This document shows, piece by piece, positions 1-9,683 of a stretch of DNA of 16,883 nucleotides (positions are counted from its first letter, which is position 1; each line of letters begins with the position of its first letter). Source of the DNA: Gryganskiella cystojenkinii (taxonomy: Eukaryota > Mortierellomycota > Mortierellomycetes > Mortierellales > Mortierellaceae). Under the pieces are notes generated by a model. That model ran no database searches and was not told the origin of the DNA. It worked only from the letters and a program-made list of their open reading frames with translations. Location: positions 55,732 through 72,614 of the forward strand of contig JAAAIG010000086.1 of NCBI GenBank assembly GCA_015852425.1. Direction: 5' to 3'. A program made the translations under genes and the position numbers.

Positions 1-353
1 TGCGCACCCCCCGTCTTTGTCTCTCTCCTTTCTTAGTTCGTTCACATTCTATCATCCTCCTTGTTCTCAGGCCGAACAACTTAAAAAAGAACGGAATCCC
101 ATCATATTTTTTTTCTTTCTCAAAGTCTTCCAACCTTCTTTATTTTTCTCCCTCCCATCTAATTCTTCCCATCCAAAAAAAAAAGTTACCACTCTCTCTT
201 TTTCTTTTGTCCCAGCTGGCCTCGATCAGACTTTTTCTACACTCGTTCACACACGCCTATTTTTTCCACTGAATTGCTTTCTTTTCTGGGAACAAAAATC
301 CAAACAGCAGAAACAAAATCACCGCTTGGCCCATCCGCTTTGTTTTGTCAATC
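1..353 (+). promoter_or_regulatory. 5' flank and leader of the RING-H2 gene
   Basis: This stretch precedes the first ATG of the RING-H2 gene and holds no credible coding frame. It is strongly pyrimidine-rich on the plus strand, with long C/T and T runs at roughly 20-60, 105-170 and 190-270, a composition common in fungal core promoters and leaders. I see no clear TATA box. A leader intron or upstream exon cannot be excluded from this window alone. Confidence 0.4.
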
Positions 354-3300
354 ATGCAAGTTGAAAGACCGCGACGACTCGAGAGTATCAGCTCAAAAGG
401 CAGCAACAGTGGCAGCAACATGGTCGTCCAGCCTTCGTCTTCTTCTTCCTCCTCATCCCTCGATACCATCAACAACAACAACAACAACAACGACAGCAGC
501 AACAACAATACCAGCCCCAATATCAGAAACAGTACTACTGCCCCTCACTCTCAAAAAAACAACAATGACAACAACAAAAACAATCACATCAGCAAAATCA
601 CTTCTACCCCTGTGAGTCGCAAACAAAAGATCCAAGACCGCGCAATGTCACGGAATGGTGGTCCCGCGGACGTGATTTATATCGACAGCAGCTCTTGTTC
701 CAGCTGCAGTGAAGGTGGTGATGAGGAGAGAATTAGACTTGCCGAGATCCGTCCGGTCGCAAAACACTTGAGCAGACGCAGCAGTGGAAGCAGTGCAAGT
801 GGCAATAACAACAACAGCAATAACAACAGGAATACCAACACCTCAAACCCCCCTCGCCGGCATCGTTCACACGGACAACGAGATCGACTCGGTATTGAGT
901 ATGAGTCCCGAAAGTCATCGGAGACTGGGCGAGACATTGATATGCTCGATGGCACTGGCTGTGTCCGAGAAGCTCCCTTGCGTTTCTCTTCTTCCTCTTC
1001 AACTGCAATACATCCCAGGCAAACGATAGGCTCAAGTCAACAACATCAGCGCCGACACTCGTTTCAGCGCCACCATGACCATCATCACTCACTACAGCAA
1101 CAACATCAACAACAACATCGTCGTTCGCCAGAAAGAGAGGAAACACTGACAACAGAGAGAGCCTCTGGATCCGAATTGTCTCGTGTTACCATACCTGTAA
1201 CTCTTGCTTCATCGGCGTCATCCTCGTCCTCATCTAATGCCCGATCGACGTCGACATCAACAATAACAACACCAACAACAGCAAATTTCATCAAATCGGC
1301 CAAACACAGCCACGATAACAATAACAATAACAATAACAACTTGGACACATCAGTCACCAAAATAGACTCGGCACATATGTCACTTGAGCAGCATCGCTCG
1401 ACCGCAACCCTATCCTCTTTGCAGGGTGACGAAGTAAGGGCACGAAACAACCGGGCAGAGCCAAGAATCTCAAAGAGACAGAGTCGATACGAAGACTCAT
1501 TAATACCTGATTTCCAAGAGGCATCATCATCCTCAACATCACCTTTAATAACAACAACAACAACAACGACAACAACTATATCATCAACTGTGGTACCGGA
1601 TCATGGGACAGAAGAGACTCTGATCAATCCATCAAGGGGCTATCACCATCCTACTGTCACATTGCTCGACACCTCGTCTTCGTCCTCGCGACGATTTGAT
1701 CTCACCCGACAACTTAGCAGCAGCAGCGACAGTATCAGACTCACGACTACACGATCGCCAGCACACGCCAACATGGCTCATACGCGCAATTTTTCCTCGC
1801 CTTCGCTCTTAGACTCCTTTACTTCGCCTGAGGCTATGCTCTCTCCCATTCAATCCTACTTTGGATCCGACCCAAATTCACCCGCGTCTTCGTTCTCGTT
1901 ACCCCGACACGAACAATACCTCGAGGCACCCGGACCCACTGCATCGATGGATGGTTATCATGGATTCGCGACGCACCCTTGGAGTGAACAGAGCACAACA
2001 CCATCACGGGCATTGTCCCATCGTTGGACGCGTCGTCTGAGCCACCCGGATTCACTCCCAAGTCGGAATCGACCCGATGAACGTATGGTAAGCGACAGCG
2101 GTAGTACGTTCGTGCATCCAGCCTCGATGTTTGCCGGACCCTCCCTCGTCGCGGCCATGATGAATGCACCGTCCTGGCAAGAGCATGGTGTTGCTCCCGA
2201 CGCCCAACTCCAGTCGCCGACAACCTTTTCCGACGATAACTATCATGCGCAGGCTGAATCGTCTACAGCCGAAGAGGCTCAAGACTCGGAGAACGATCGG
2301 GTAATGGAAGACGCATTCGAGTCCGCTTATGGCGAGCACTACGACTATAACCACAACCTTAGGAATTCGGACGATGATGAGGATGGGATTGACGACGAAG
2401 AGTGCTATCCTTACGGGTTCCAAGCCGCCAGTCTGGAGTTGCCATCCGAGGATGATTGTCATACTGAAAGTATCTACGAGGAGACGGAAACTGAGGAGGA
2501 CGAGACCCAAGGCTTTACGGAGGCTATAGATGAGGATGACCCAAACCCGACGCACCCGACGGACGACATGTTGGACGCGCTGGAGGATGAAGAGCAAGAC
2601 GACCCATACTCGATGAGCCTGAGCGATGGTGGCCAAGACGAGACCGAGGAAGAAAGCGACATGACTCATATCCTCGGATTCCGTGGTCGTCGTCAAAATG
2701 GAAACGTGCACTCTATCGCTGTTGTCCGTCACGAGCTTGCTCAAGACCACGACACTACCCAGTCCTCTTCTTCACCAGCAATGCCTCCAGTCGACATACA
2801 GTTGCCGAGTCAACATCACCAAGACAGAGAAGGAGCAGAGTCGGACGAGTCTCTGGCACGGAGACTGCAAGAGGAGGAGTTCTCAGCATTGATGGGAGAA
2901 CGAGTAAGTGTTGTCGTACCGTTACCGTCGTAGAAAGTAGACAGTTTTTCACCCAATGCCTCCCTTTCCACTGTTCGATAGAATTACAGTACTAATACAG
3001 GCAATTTCCCATCCTCTTCTATCTACAATTTCTTGTTCATCTCTCTCTCTCTCTTTTTTTTTTTTCTCTCTCACTGTCTCCAGCCCATATCTCTGAACAG
3101 GAGCCATTACCCTCCTCGACATTCGCACCCGGCTATGAACGCCGACCGCCTGAGTCGTCACGGCCAAGAGGCGATGACCCCTTCCGATTTCCGTGAGGGA
3201 TCCATAGCTCTTGAAGACTACCACGCAGGAGTGATGCGACCTTCTGAATATCGGTCAGCGTTGATGCGTCTTTCGGACTACCGCGAGAGATCCACGATTC

Positions 3301-4472
3301 CATCACGGTCGACGATTAGCTCCTCTCGAGGTCGATACCGTTTCGTCTCGGAAGGTCCTCTGGGTGAAAGACGACAGTATCTTGCTCGAAACTTGTCTCC
3401 CAGTCCGCGCTGGAATAACAGAGATGGAATGCGGCCTGGCGTCATCAGTGGTGGTAGTGGAAATGGTAGCAGCAGCAGCAGTAATGGACTTGCATTGCGA
3501 CCTTTCATGGGATCTTCAGGATCGAGGACTGTCACGAACCCAGACCCGTATGTGACGCCAACCACCAATTCACTATCGAGTTTTGGCAATAATAACAGTA
3601 GTCGACATCCACGAACAACCGTGAGACGATCGAGATCTCCGCCTTCACGCTCCATGTCGTCGTCCCTGGCCGCTGAGGGATTGTACCTGCGACAGGAGAT
3701 CAGGACGTTAACCAGGGCCTTGGAGCACGAAACTCGGATGCTTGCTCGCTACAATCGTCGATCGCATGGGATGATGGGCACCATGTGGGGCAATCCCGAG
3801 GATTACTTGGTATGCCGAGATGAATGTTTTAGTGGCGCTTTTACTATTTTGCCTCGCGACAGAGTTCACTCGATTTACTTTTTTTTATATATATATTCCG
3901 CTTTTGATTTATGGCAGAATGACGACCAAGTGGATGACAGCTACGAGGGATTACTTAGACTGGGAGAACAAATTGGCGATGTAAAGCCAAAGGGCATCCC
4001 CATGCATACCCTGCGCAAGATGGACAAGCATGTATTCACCTGGACATCCAAGAGGCAGCAAGGTATGCAGCGCCCGAGAAGCCAATGTGCTTCGGGTAAG
4101 AACACTGGACTTTCCAATGGCAGCTGCAGTGGCAGTGGTCGCTCGAGCCCTACAAAGCCTGTGTGCGAGTCCCCCGAGGAGAAGTAAGTGATCATACCAA
4201 AAATGAGATTATGATGACTCATGTGAAAACATAGGGGACCTGACACGACTTGCAACCTTTATTTTTATTTTTCCATCATCAAAATAAGCTGTACAATCTG
4301 TTTGGATGCTTATGAGGTGTTGGACCGGCTTCGACCGTTGCCGTGCAAGCATGCGTTCCATGTAGACTGCATCGATACCTGGCTCCGAAACAATGCTCAA
4401 TGTCCCATCTGCCGACAGGAGGTGTCTGCAAAGTCGGTGGAGTCCATGCCGGGCAGTTCTGGAATTCCCTGA
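354..4472 (+). CDS. Large RING-H2 E3 ubiquitin ligase, disordered N-terminus
   Basis: Exons 354-2903, 3084-3809, 3918-4183 and 4289-4472 give 1241 residues. The C-terminal RING-H2 finger has zinc ligands C1182, C1185, C1200, H1202, H1205, C1208, C1219 and C1222 in the canonical C-x2-C...C-x-H-x2-H-x2-C-x10-C-x2-C order, with the usual W1212 and P1220. Just before it, exon 3 carries SYEGLLRLGEQIG, like the segment that precedes the RING in many Big Brother-like ligases. The first ~850 residues are low complexity: Ser run 28-35, Asn run 40-46, His-rich, Thr-rich, then an acidic region, ending in a helix that resembles a ubiquitin-binding MIU motif (831-842). A short coiled coil lies late in exon 2. 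The expected role is transfer of ubiquitin from an E2; the substrate is unknown. The start is the first ATG; earlier in-frame codons lack one. Intron 1 has a perfect TACTAAT branch sequence (2990-2996). Introns 2 and 3 have in-frame alternatives. No transmembrane segment is seen in the spliced form. Confidence 0.85.
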
Positions 4473-4781
4473 ACAAAATAAACGAGATGTCTTTTTGTTT
4501 TTGCGGCAACCGTAGTAAAAAAGCAAGAGAAAGTGATCTCGCTTGGCGTTGTGTGGCAGAGGGAAACTTACAAAATACTCATTGGTGACAGTCTCGATTG
4601 AGCCAATCCAAAGGCACCAAAATAGGAGTGGTTGGGGTTGAAAGGATCCCATTTTGAGTTTCGACCCCATCTCGTCTCAGTCTCCCATCTCTTGAAACGG
4701 TTCCTTTCTTTTTTTTCTCTCTCTCTCTCTCTCTCTTCATTCTCCAGTCACTTCTCACCCCACTCTCCACTCTTTTTAACA
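4473..4781 (+). promoter_or_regulatory. Intergenic region and sideroflexin promoter/leader
   Basis: This holds the 3' flank of the RING-H2 gene and the promoter of the sideroflexin gene. An AATAAA lies at 4477-4482, only five bases after the stop, so it is unlikely to be the used poly(A) signal. A pair of opposed CCAAT boxes sits at 4581-4607, and a (CT)n tract runs at about 4716-4736 before the ATG. A frame open into the sideroflexin start crosses this region but has no ATG. Confidence 0.4.
4581..4607. promoter_or_regulatory. Pair of opposed CCAAT boxes
   Basis: ATTGG (4581-4585) and CCAAT (4603-4607) face opposite ways 22 bp apart, about 175 bp upstream of the sideroflexin ATG. CCAAT boxes bind the Hap2/3/5 (NF-Y) complex, which in fungi often controls genes for mitochondrial proteins. 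The pentamer is short and can occur by chance, so this is a candidate only. Confidence 0.35.
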
Positions 4782-6346
4782 ATGGCAGCTGCTGAATCAT
4801 CACATACCTTCTACGGAACTCTTCAGCTTCCAAGAATCGACCTTTGTAACGTTTTGACAGGATCGTTCTCTCTCTCGCAAGATGGACCGGTTTTGTTTTG
4901 TATTGTTGTTCATCGGTGAATTGTGACTAACCAAGAATGTCGACTCTTCCACAATCACACTTTTTGTCCCTGTAAACCACGAACCACGTCCTTGTTCATT
5001 TCCCCCTCTTCACCCTTGAACGACTAAACCACAACTGAAAAAAAACCAGCAAAACCAAAATTCGACCAGTCAACTTACTTGGGTCGCGTTCGACACTTCA
5101 TTCAGGTCACTTCCCCCCTAAACTTATTTGTTACGAGTAAAGGCCTCGAGGATGCCAAGAACCTGATTAGTGATTATAACTCGGGCAAGATCCCTGCCAA
5201 CACTGACCCTGCAAAGCTCTGGCGTGCCAAGGAGAGTAAGTTTTTGGACAAGAAAAGTGTCTATTTAACCCACATTGCAGATCACTTTGTCAATTTTTCC
5301 CTTTTCTTTTTTTTTTGTCGTTGTTTGTTTTTGTTTCGTTGAGTCCGTGGAAACAAAAAAAAAATACCGATTTTTACGATCTCCGAATGAAAAAAACATG
5401 CTTCCTTTGGGTCATCTCACTCACTTTCCTTTTAATATTTCCGATGGACAAAATTTAGTCTGCGACTCGACCCTGCACCCAGACACAGGAAAGCCCATTC
5501 TGTTGCCCTTCCGTATGGCCTGTTTTGTTCCCACAAACTTGTTGGTCGCCGCTGGAATGTTGATGCCGAACCCTTCAGTGAAATCGATCATGTTCTGGCA
5601 ATGGGCGAATCAGTCTGTTAACGTGGCGTTCAACTACGCTAACGCCAACAAGACCATCGAGATGAACATGAAGGAGACTGCAGGTACAAAAATGAAGGAG
5701 ACTGCAGGTACAAAAAAAAAGAACCTGCATATAATCTTCGTGACTGACTTTCTCTGTTATTAACCATCTCATTTTTTTTCGACTTTGCTTTGTTTGAATA
5801 GTGGCGTACATGTCTGCAGTAACGACTTCTTGTTTCTTGGCCGTGGGATTGAACCAATTGGTGCCCCGTATGACCTCGATTTCTCCAGGTCTCAGAACCA
5901 TCCTGGGTCGCCTTGTTCCTTTCACCGCCGTCGCTGCTGCAGGAACCGTGAATGTGTTTTTGATGCGTGGCAAGGAAATCACGGAGGGAATTGATGTTTA
6001 TGACGCCGAGGGCAAATCCGTCGGTAAATCGCAAAAGGCCGGCATCTCTGCCATCTCCCAGGTCGCCATTTCGAGAATCTTGACAAACTTCCCAGTCTTG
6101 ACGATCCCACCTTTGGTTTTGTCGCAGTGGGAAAAGACGACTTGGTCGCAACAATACCCCAAAGCAGTGATTCCGATCAACTTGGCCGTGATCTCACTGT
6201 GTCTGATGACGGCTTTGCCCTTGGCGATTGCGGCGTTCCCACAGTACGCAAACGTGGATGTGCACACATTGGAGGAACGGTTTTGGGACTTGAAGGATTC
6301 AAAGGGTGAACCGATCAAGACCTTGACTTACAATAAGGGTTTGTAA
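4782..6346 (+). CDS. Sideroflexin, mitochondrial inner-membrane amino-acid carrier
   Basis: Exons 4782-4845, 5050-5235, 5459-5683 and 5802-6346 give 339 residues, close to the usual 320-340 of the family. Splicing restores family signatures: an N-terminal LSKPKFDQSTYLGR across exons 1-2, HPDTG at 90-94 followed by KPILLPFRM, and the C-terminal YNKGL end. Several hydrophobic segments follow the HPDTG region, consistent with the usual five-helix fold. Sideroflexins move serine and related amino acids into mitochondria for one-carbon metabolism; fungal members include yeast Fsf1. No cleaved presequence is evident, as is normal for this family. The last intron has two identical 5' splice sites 24 bp apart, at 5684 and 5708. 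Use of the second would add GTKMKETA, giving 347 residues; the shorter form fits the family better at this point. Intron 2, at 223 nt, is the longest in the window. The stop is TAA at 6344-6346. Confidence 0.93.
5668..5715 (+). repeat. Exact 24-bp tandem duplication spanning a splice donor
   Basis: Two identical 24-base units, 5668-5691 and 5692-5715, cover the end of sideroflexin exon 3 and the start of its intron. Each unit begins with ATGAAGGAGACTGCAG and contains the GCAG|GTACAAAA donor. The unit is a multiple of three and has no stop, so both donors preserve the frame. Perfect identity suggests a recent event. Confidence 0.9.
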
Positions 6347-6578
6347 GGAATGGCATACACTTGTATAATTTTGAATTTTTTAGCGCATAAAATCATAGAA
6401 GTCTTCTAAACAGCGCAACCTTTGGAAACGACATGATCTGCGTCATGAACAACAGGGGCCGTTCTTCGCCCGATCTGCATGGTATAATTTTGTCCGCACA
6501 TCACATTTTTTTTCAAAAGGCACGAATAAGAAACTGCGAATGAAGATTACACGGTATTATGCGCTTGGCATTTTTGTT
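6347..6578. other. Convergent 3' intergenic region
   Basis: The sideroflexin and small basic protein genes converge on this 232-base stretch, which should hold both 3' ends. I see no gene in it. A short inverted repeat, CATGA-6 nt-TCATG, lies near 6432-6448. A minus-strand AATAAA overlaps the stop codon of the small gene at 6578-6583. Confidence 0.5.
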
Positions 6579-7100
6579 TTATTTGATCATGGCGGGTTTG
6601 GGCTTGGGCATGAACGTCTTACGTTTGTTACCACCGCCTTGCTTGCCATACATGAGTTCGACATAGTCGGCTCTAGGCTTGGACTTGTCGAGATCCTCCT
6701 TCTTGCTCTTCTTGGGTTGTTGAGGCGCATCGTCCTGGTCCATATCCTCATCTTCAGATTCGAGATCCTGGTCGTTCAATTCACTGAGATCCTTGACAGC
6801 CTGCTTGACACCGCCATGGAGCTGCATCTTGTAGGCAAGAGATGATTTTGAAGGGTGAGCGGCTCCAGCGGGGCCACCGATTGCTGTTGAGGACTTCTTG
6901 GCAATGATGGGGTTGGCTGTGGCAGAGAGGCCGTCCTTCTTGGATTTCCGGCGCATATTCCCTGAAACGGCCTCGTCGAGGTTATCTGTAGAGTTGTTGG
7001 AGGTGACGGCGTCGTAGAGACTGGTCTCGCCCTTGGTCAAGGAGAGGACGGCTTTTTCCTTGCGAGTGGGGCGCTTGAAGAACTTTGCGGATTTTCCCAT
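6579..7100 (-). CDS. Small basic protein of unknown function
   Basis: A single exon encodes 173 residues from an ATG at 7100 to a TAA at 6579. I do not recognise the family with certainty. The N-terminus, MGKSAKFFKRPTRKEK, is strongly basic. A cluster RRKSKK (50-55) looks like a nuclear localisation signal, an acidic patch ESEDEDMDQDD lies at about 114-124, and further Lys-rich clusters (130-141, 159-169) precede the end. There is no membrane segment or signal peptide. Alternating basic and acidic patches with a MGKS-type start resemble small nucleolar or ribosome-associated proteins, but that is an analogy, not an assignment. Even amino-acid use outside the charged patches, a clear ATG with a tidy end, and its place between two solid genes argue that it is real. 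It lies 268 bp downstream of the sugar carrier on the same strand. Confidence 0.75.
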   Translation of the reverse strand: MGKSAKFFKRPTRKEKAVLSLTKGETSLYDAVTSNNSTDNLDEAVSGNMRRKSKKDGLSATANPIIAKKSSTAIGGPAGAAHPSKSSLAYKMQLHGGVKQAVKDLSELNDQDLESEDEDMDQDDAPQQPKKSKKEDLDKSKPRADYVELMYGKQGGGNKRKTFMPKPKPAMIK

Positions 7101-7368
7101 GTTAATAACAGATATTCTTGTCCTTGGTTAGATCGTGGTTCTTGGGGGTATTGTGAGGTATCGAAAAAAAGCCAAAAGTTGGGTGGTACAGAGTCGATGT
7201 GATGTTGATGGATAAAGGGATGAAATGAATGAATGCAAACGGCAAGTCGATGCAAAGGCCAACCAAAAAAAAAAAAAAAAAAAAAGGGCAAACACAAAAA
7301 AATTCTTGCAAGCCACTCACACGCCACCAATTTTCTTCTTTAAACAATTGCTGCAGGTTTTATGCTTT
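7101..7368 (-). promoter_or_regulatory. Promoter region of the small basic protein gene
   Basis: This stretch carries the 3' flank of the sugar carrier and the promoter of the small basic protein, both on the minus strand. Its most visible element is a 21-base A run on the plus strand (7265-7285), a T-tract about 165 bp upstream of the ATG. Such tracts exclude nucleosomes in many fungal promoters. No TATA box is clear. Confidence 0.35.
7265..7285. repeat. 21-base poly(A)/poly(T) tract
   Basis: An uninterrupted run of 21 A on the plus strand. It lies in an intergenic region about 165 bp upstream of the small basic protein start, so a promoter nucleosome-excluding element is more likely than a retrotransposed poly(A) tail; I see no element body beside it. 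Confidence 0.7.
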
Positions 7369-9683
7369 TTAAAGACGTCGACTTAAATACGCTGCAACCA
7401 GGGCCATGATCCCTCCAAATCGAAGAACCCATCCAACGGGTTCTGGTCCTGCGTTTCCTCGATCTGTGAACATGGCTCTAAACAAGGGTCCCATCCAACC
7501 CATGTCGCCCATCCCTCCAAGACCGTCATGCCCATCTCCAGGATCGGGTAGGCGAGGTTCAGGCGTGGGCACATCTCGTGGGGGCATGGTGCCGATCATG
7601 GCAAAAAGACAACTGGCAATGACAGCGTCCGCAAACTGTGGAAAGACAATGTACATGTTATGGACTCCCAGGACCAGACCGGCATCAAGATGTGGAGGAA
7701 TCGATGCACCGGTCACAGTTGAACCCGACAGCGCTTCGATATCGGCGTCCGAAAGATGAGTGAACACTCCGTCGCTGTTAGCGTTGTTGCTCTCTCCTGT
7801 AGTATCACTTGGGTTCGAGGAAGTGGTACCATAGTCCAGAGTATCACTCACATCGGACGGAGAGGTGATCCTTCCTTCTAGTTGGTCCTTCATATCGCTG
7901 ACAATCTCGCCCACCATCGCGAACGGGACCCATAACGCCACAGCCCAAGGAACACCACAGAGAGCAATCACAGCTGTGGCCGCCCAGAGATCATCGACGA
8001 ACCAGGTCATCCCCATACAGGTCGCGAACCAAACCAGGGACATGGTCCAGAGGTTCCTCAATGTGAAGGGGTTTCTCGGCCAGACTTCGATTCCAATCTC
8101 TTGAGGAGTCAATCTCGGGAGCAGGACACCAGTAACGACGGCCAATCCTGCCCAACAGAGTAAGGCGAAGGATCCTGCTCTCTCAGCCACTGTATCATCC
8201 CGTCCGGGGGCATGTGGGTCGCCATTAGGTTCATCATATCGGCTCAGAATCTCACCGACCCAGGTCGTACTGTAAAACAAGAAGGGGAACCAACCCATCC
8301 AGGCAAAGAATTGGATGTTACATATCCGTTGCAGTTCTCCAGGTAACTTTCGAAGTGCCCTCCAGATATTACCGATCGTGCTCCAGATCGATCTACGAAA
8401 ACAGCACAATAAGAAATGAAGTCCAAAAAGTTAGCTCTCGAGAAAAGATCAGACACAAGTGTGGCCGTTTTTTTTGTCAAAGCACTCTATTATCTTATAT
8501 GCAAAAAAAAAAAAGGGGGGGAGAGAGGAGCTCACCGCTTCTTGTCTTCTTCGGTCCGTCGGTATTGAATCTCCTTGACACTTGTGCATGTGATCCCCAG
8601 AGTTGTCACAAACGAGATCATGGCAATGTTGGCCAGGATCTTGATCTGGGTGTTACCGAGCCAAGGGGAAGCATATTTGACAAGATCCAGGTTCCCTGTA
8701 AAGAATCCGAACACACTCCCTAGGTTGTTCATCCAACCTGACCAAGCGTTTCCAACCTCTTGTTGATCGGTTGGGGGGATATCCATAATTAAGGAACGAC
8801 AACAGGCCTGGACCGCATTTATCGAGAAATCCAGGCAGTAGAAGCCAACGACGGCGAATCCGATCGTCCACCCTTTGACCTAGTAAATAAAAAAAAATAA
8901 AAATAAAAATCCACCGCGTTTTGGTTAGTATGAGGATACTTGAGTTCTTGAGAGGAAGTTTGAAAGCGAACCTGGTGGTCCGTTTCTAAACTTACAGCAG
9001 ACGCTGTTTCCTCGTCCGTAAAATTATGCGTGTGATGACTTTGTTGTTGACCGACAACGACGAGTGCGAGTTCCTTTGCATAAGCGACCATGTACATGGA
9101 GACGATCGTTAATGCGGCGCCGATGAGGATAAAGGGTCTTCGTCGCCCTAACCGCCAATCCAATGAATCACTAAACACACCGACCACCGGTTGAATGACC
9201 ATTCCTGAAAGAGGTCCTGCCAACCAAACCAAAGGGGTTAACGTCTTTGGGATTCCGAGCGAGAGTAGGTAGGGTGTTCCGTAACCCAGTTCAACCGTCC
9301 CTATGTGATAAGAAAGAACGGTTTTACAAAGGTGAAAATGTAAAAAATAAAATAAAAAAAAGTGTTAAGAGGTTTAAGTAAAAACGTGGTTACCGGCTGC
9401 TTTTTTTCCGGTTGTGTTCCCCACAACGTTGTGGAAAAACAAATAGAGAGTAACAGCGCTCCATTGACATACATGTGAATTGCACGCCAAGCATGCATAT
9501 CGTCAGCCGTGCAATATCGATTATAGACAGTTTTCGTTTGAGAAAGGATCGGCGACGGGCACTACTTTGTCGTAGGTGTAGGATCCCTGGTCGGCGTGGC
9601 GTCGGAGTTGTTGCGGAAGATTGTTGCGGTGGTGAAAGGAGCGCCTGTTGCTCGTCTTCACCCGAGACGGGGTGGTCGGACAT
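7369..9683 (-). CDS. SUT/SLC45-type sugar:cation symporter (GPH/MFS fold)
   Basis: Minus-strand exons 9683-9473, 9300-8996, 8879-8536 and 8392-7369 give 627 residues. Splicing joins GVQFT to WTVELGYGTPYLLSLG across exons 1-2, the first helix signature of sucrose transporters. The loop motif RLGRRRP (120-126) after GVFSD matches the family signature between helices 2 and 3. The long final exon holds a hydrophobic second half with FFAWMGWFPFLFY and GLVLGVHNMYIVFPQF, both typical of SUT/SLC45 carriers. Members such as fission yeast Sut1 take up sucrose, maltose or other alpha-glucosides with protons; the substrate here cannot be read from sequence. The cytosolic N-terminus has an acidic dileucine EQQALL (11-16), a possible vacuolar sorting signal. 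A polar insert of roughly 70-80 residues sits before the penultimate helices. The start is the ATG at 9683. Intron 3 carries adjoining T and C runs (plus strand A/G near 8503-8525). Confidence 0.9.

Noticed and set aside
345..353. Upstream start of the RING-H2 protein at 345 (MSI...)
   Set aside because: The codon there is TTG; the first ATG in frame is at 354. The same correction applies to the Gln-rich gene (TTG at 12513, ATG at 12510) and the MTP18-like gene (TTG at 13760, ATG at 13712).
2052..2750. Long antisense frame (232 codons) opposite exon 1 of the RING-H2 gene
   Set aside because: It is a codon-pattern shadow of the acidic, low-complexity coding strand and carries no family signature; the same holds for the antisense frames over 733-1450 and the plus-strand frames over the Gln-rich gene.
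3041..3083. CT/T-rich repeat as a functional microsatellite
   Set aside because: It forms the polypyrimidine tract of RING-H2 intron 1, so splicing explains it without a further role.
3101..3196. Alternative 3' splice site at 3100 for RING-H2 intron 1
   Set aside because: It opens a frame that stops after about 31 codons and would lose the RING; the CAG at 3081-3083 keeps the long frame.
4846..5049. Possible snoRNA in the long sideroflexin introns (also 5236-5458)
   Set aside because: No C box (RTGATGA) paired with a D box (CTGA) at suitable spacing, and no H/ACA hairpin pattern was seen by eye.
6432..6448. Hairpin CATGA-6 nt-TCATG between the convergent genes
   Set aside because: Five base pairs occur often by chance, and eukaryotic termination does not use such hairpins.
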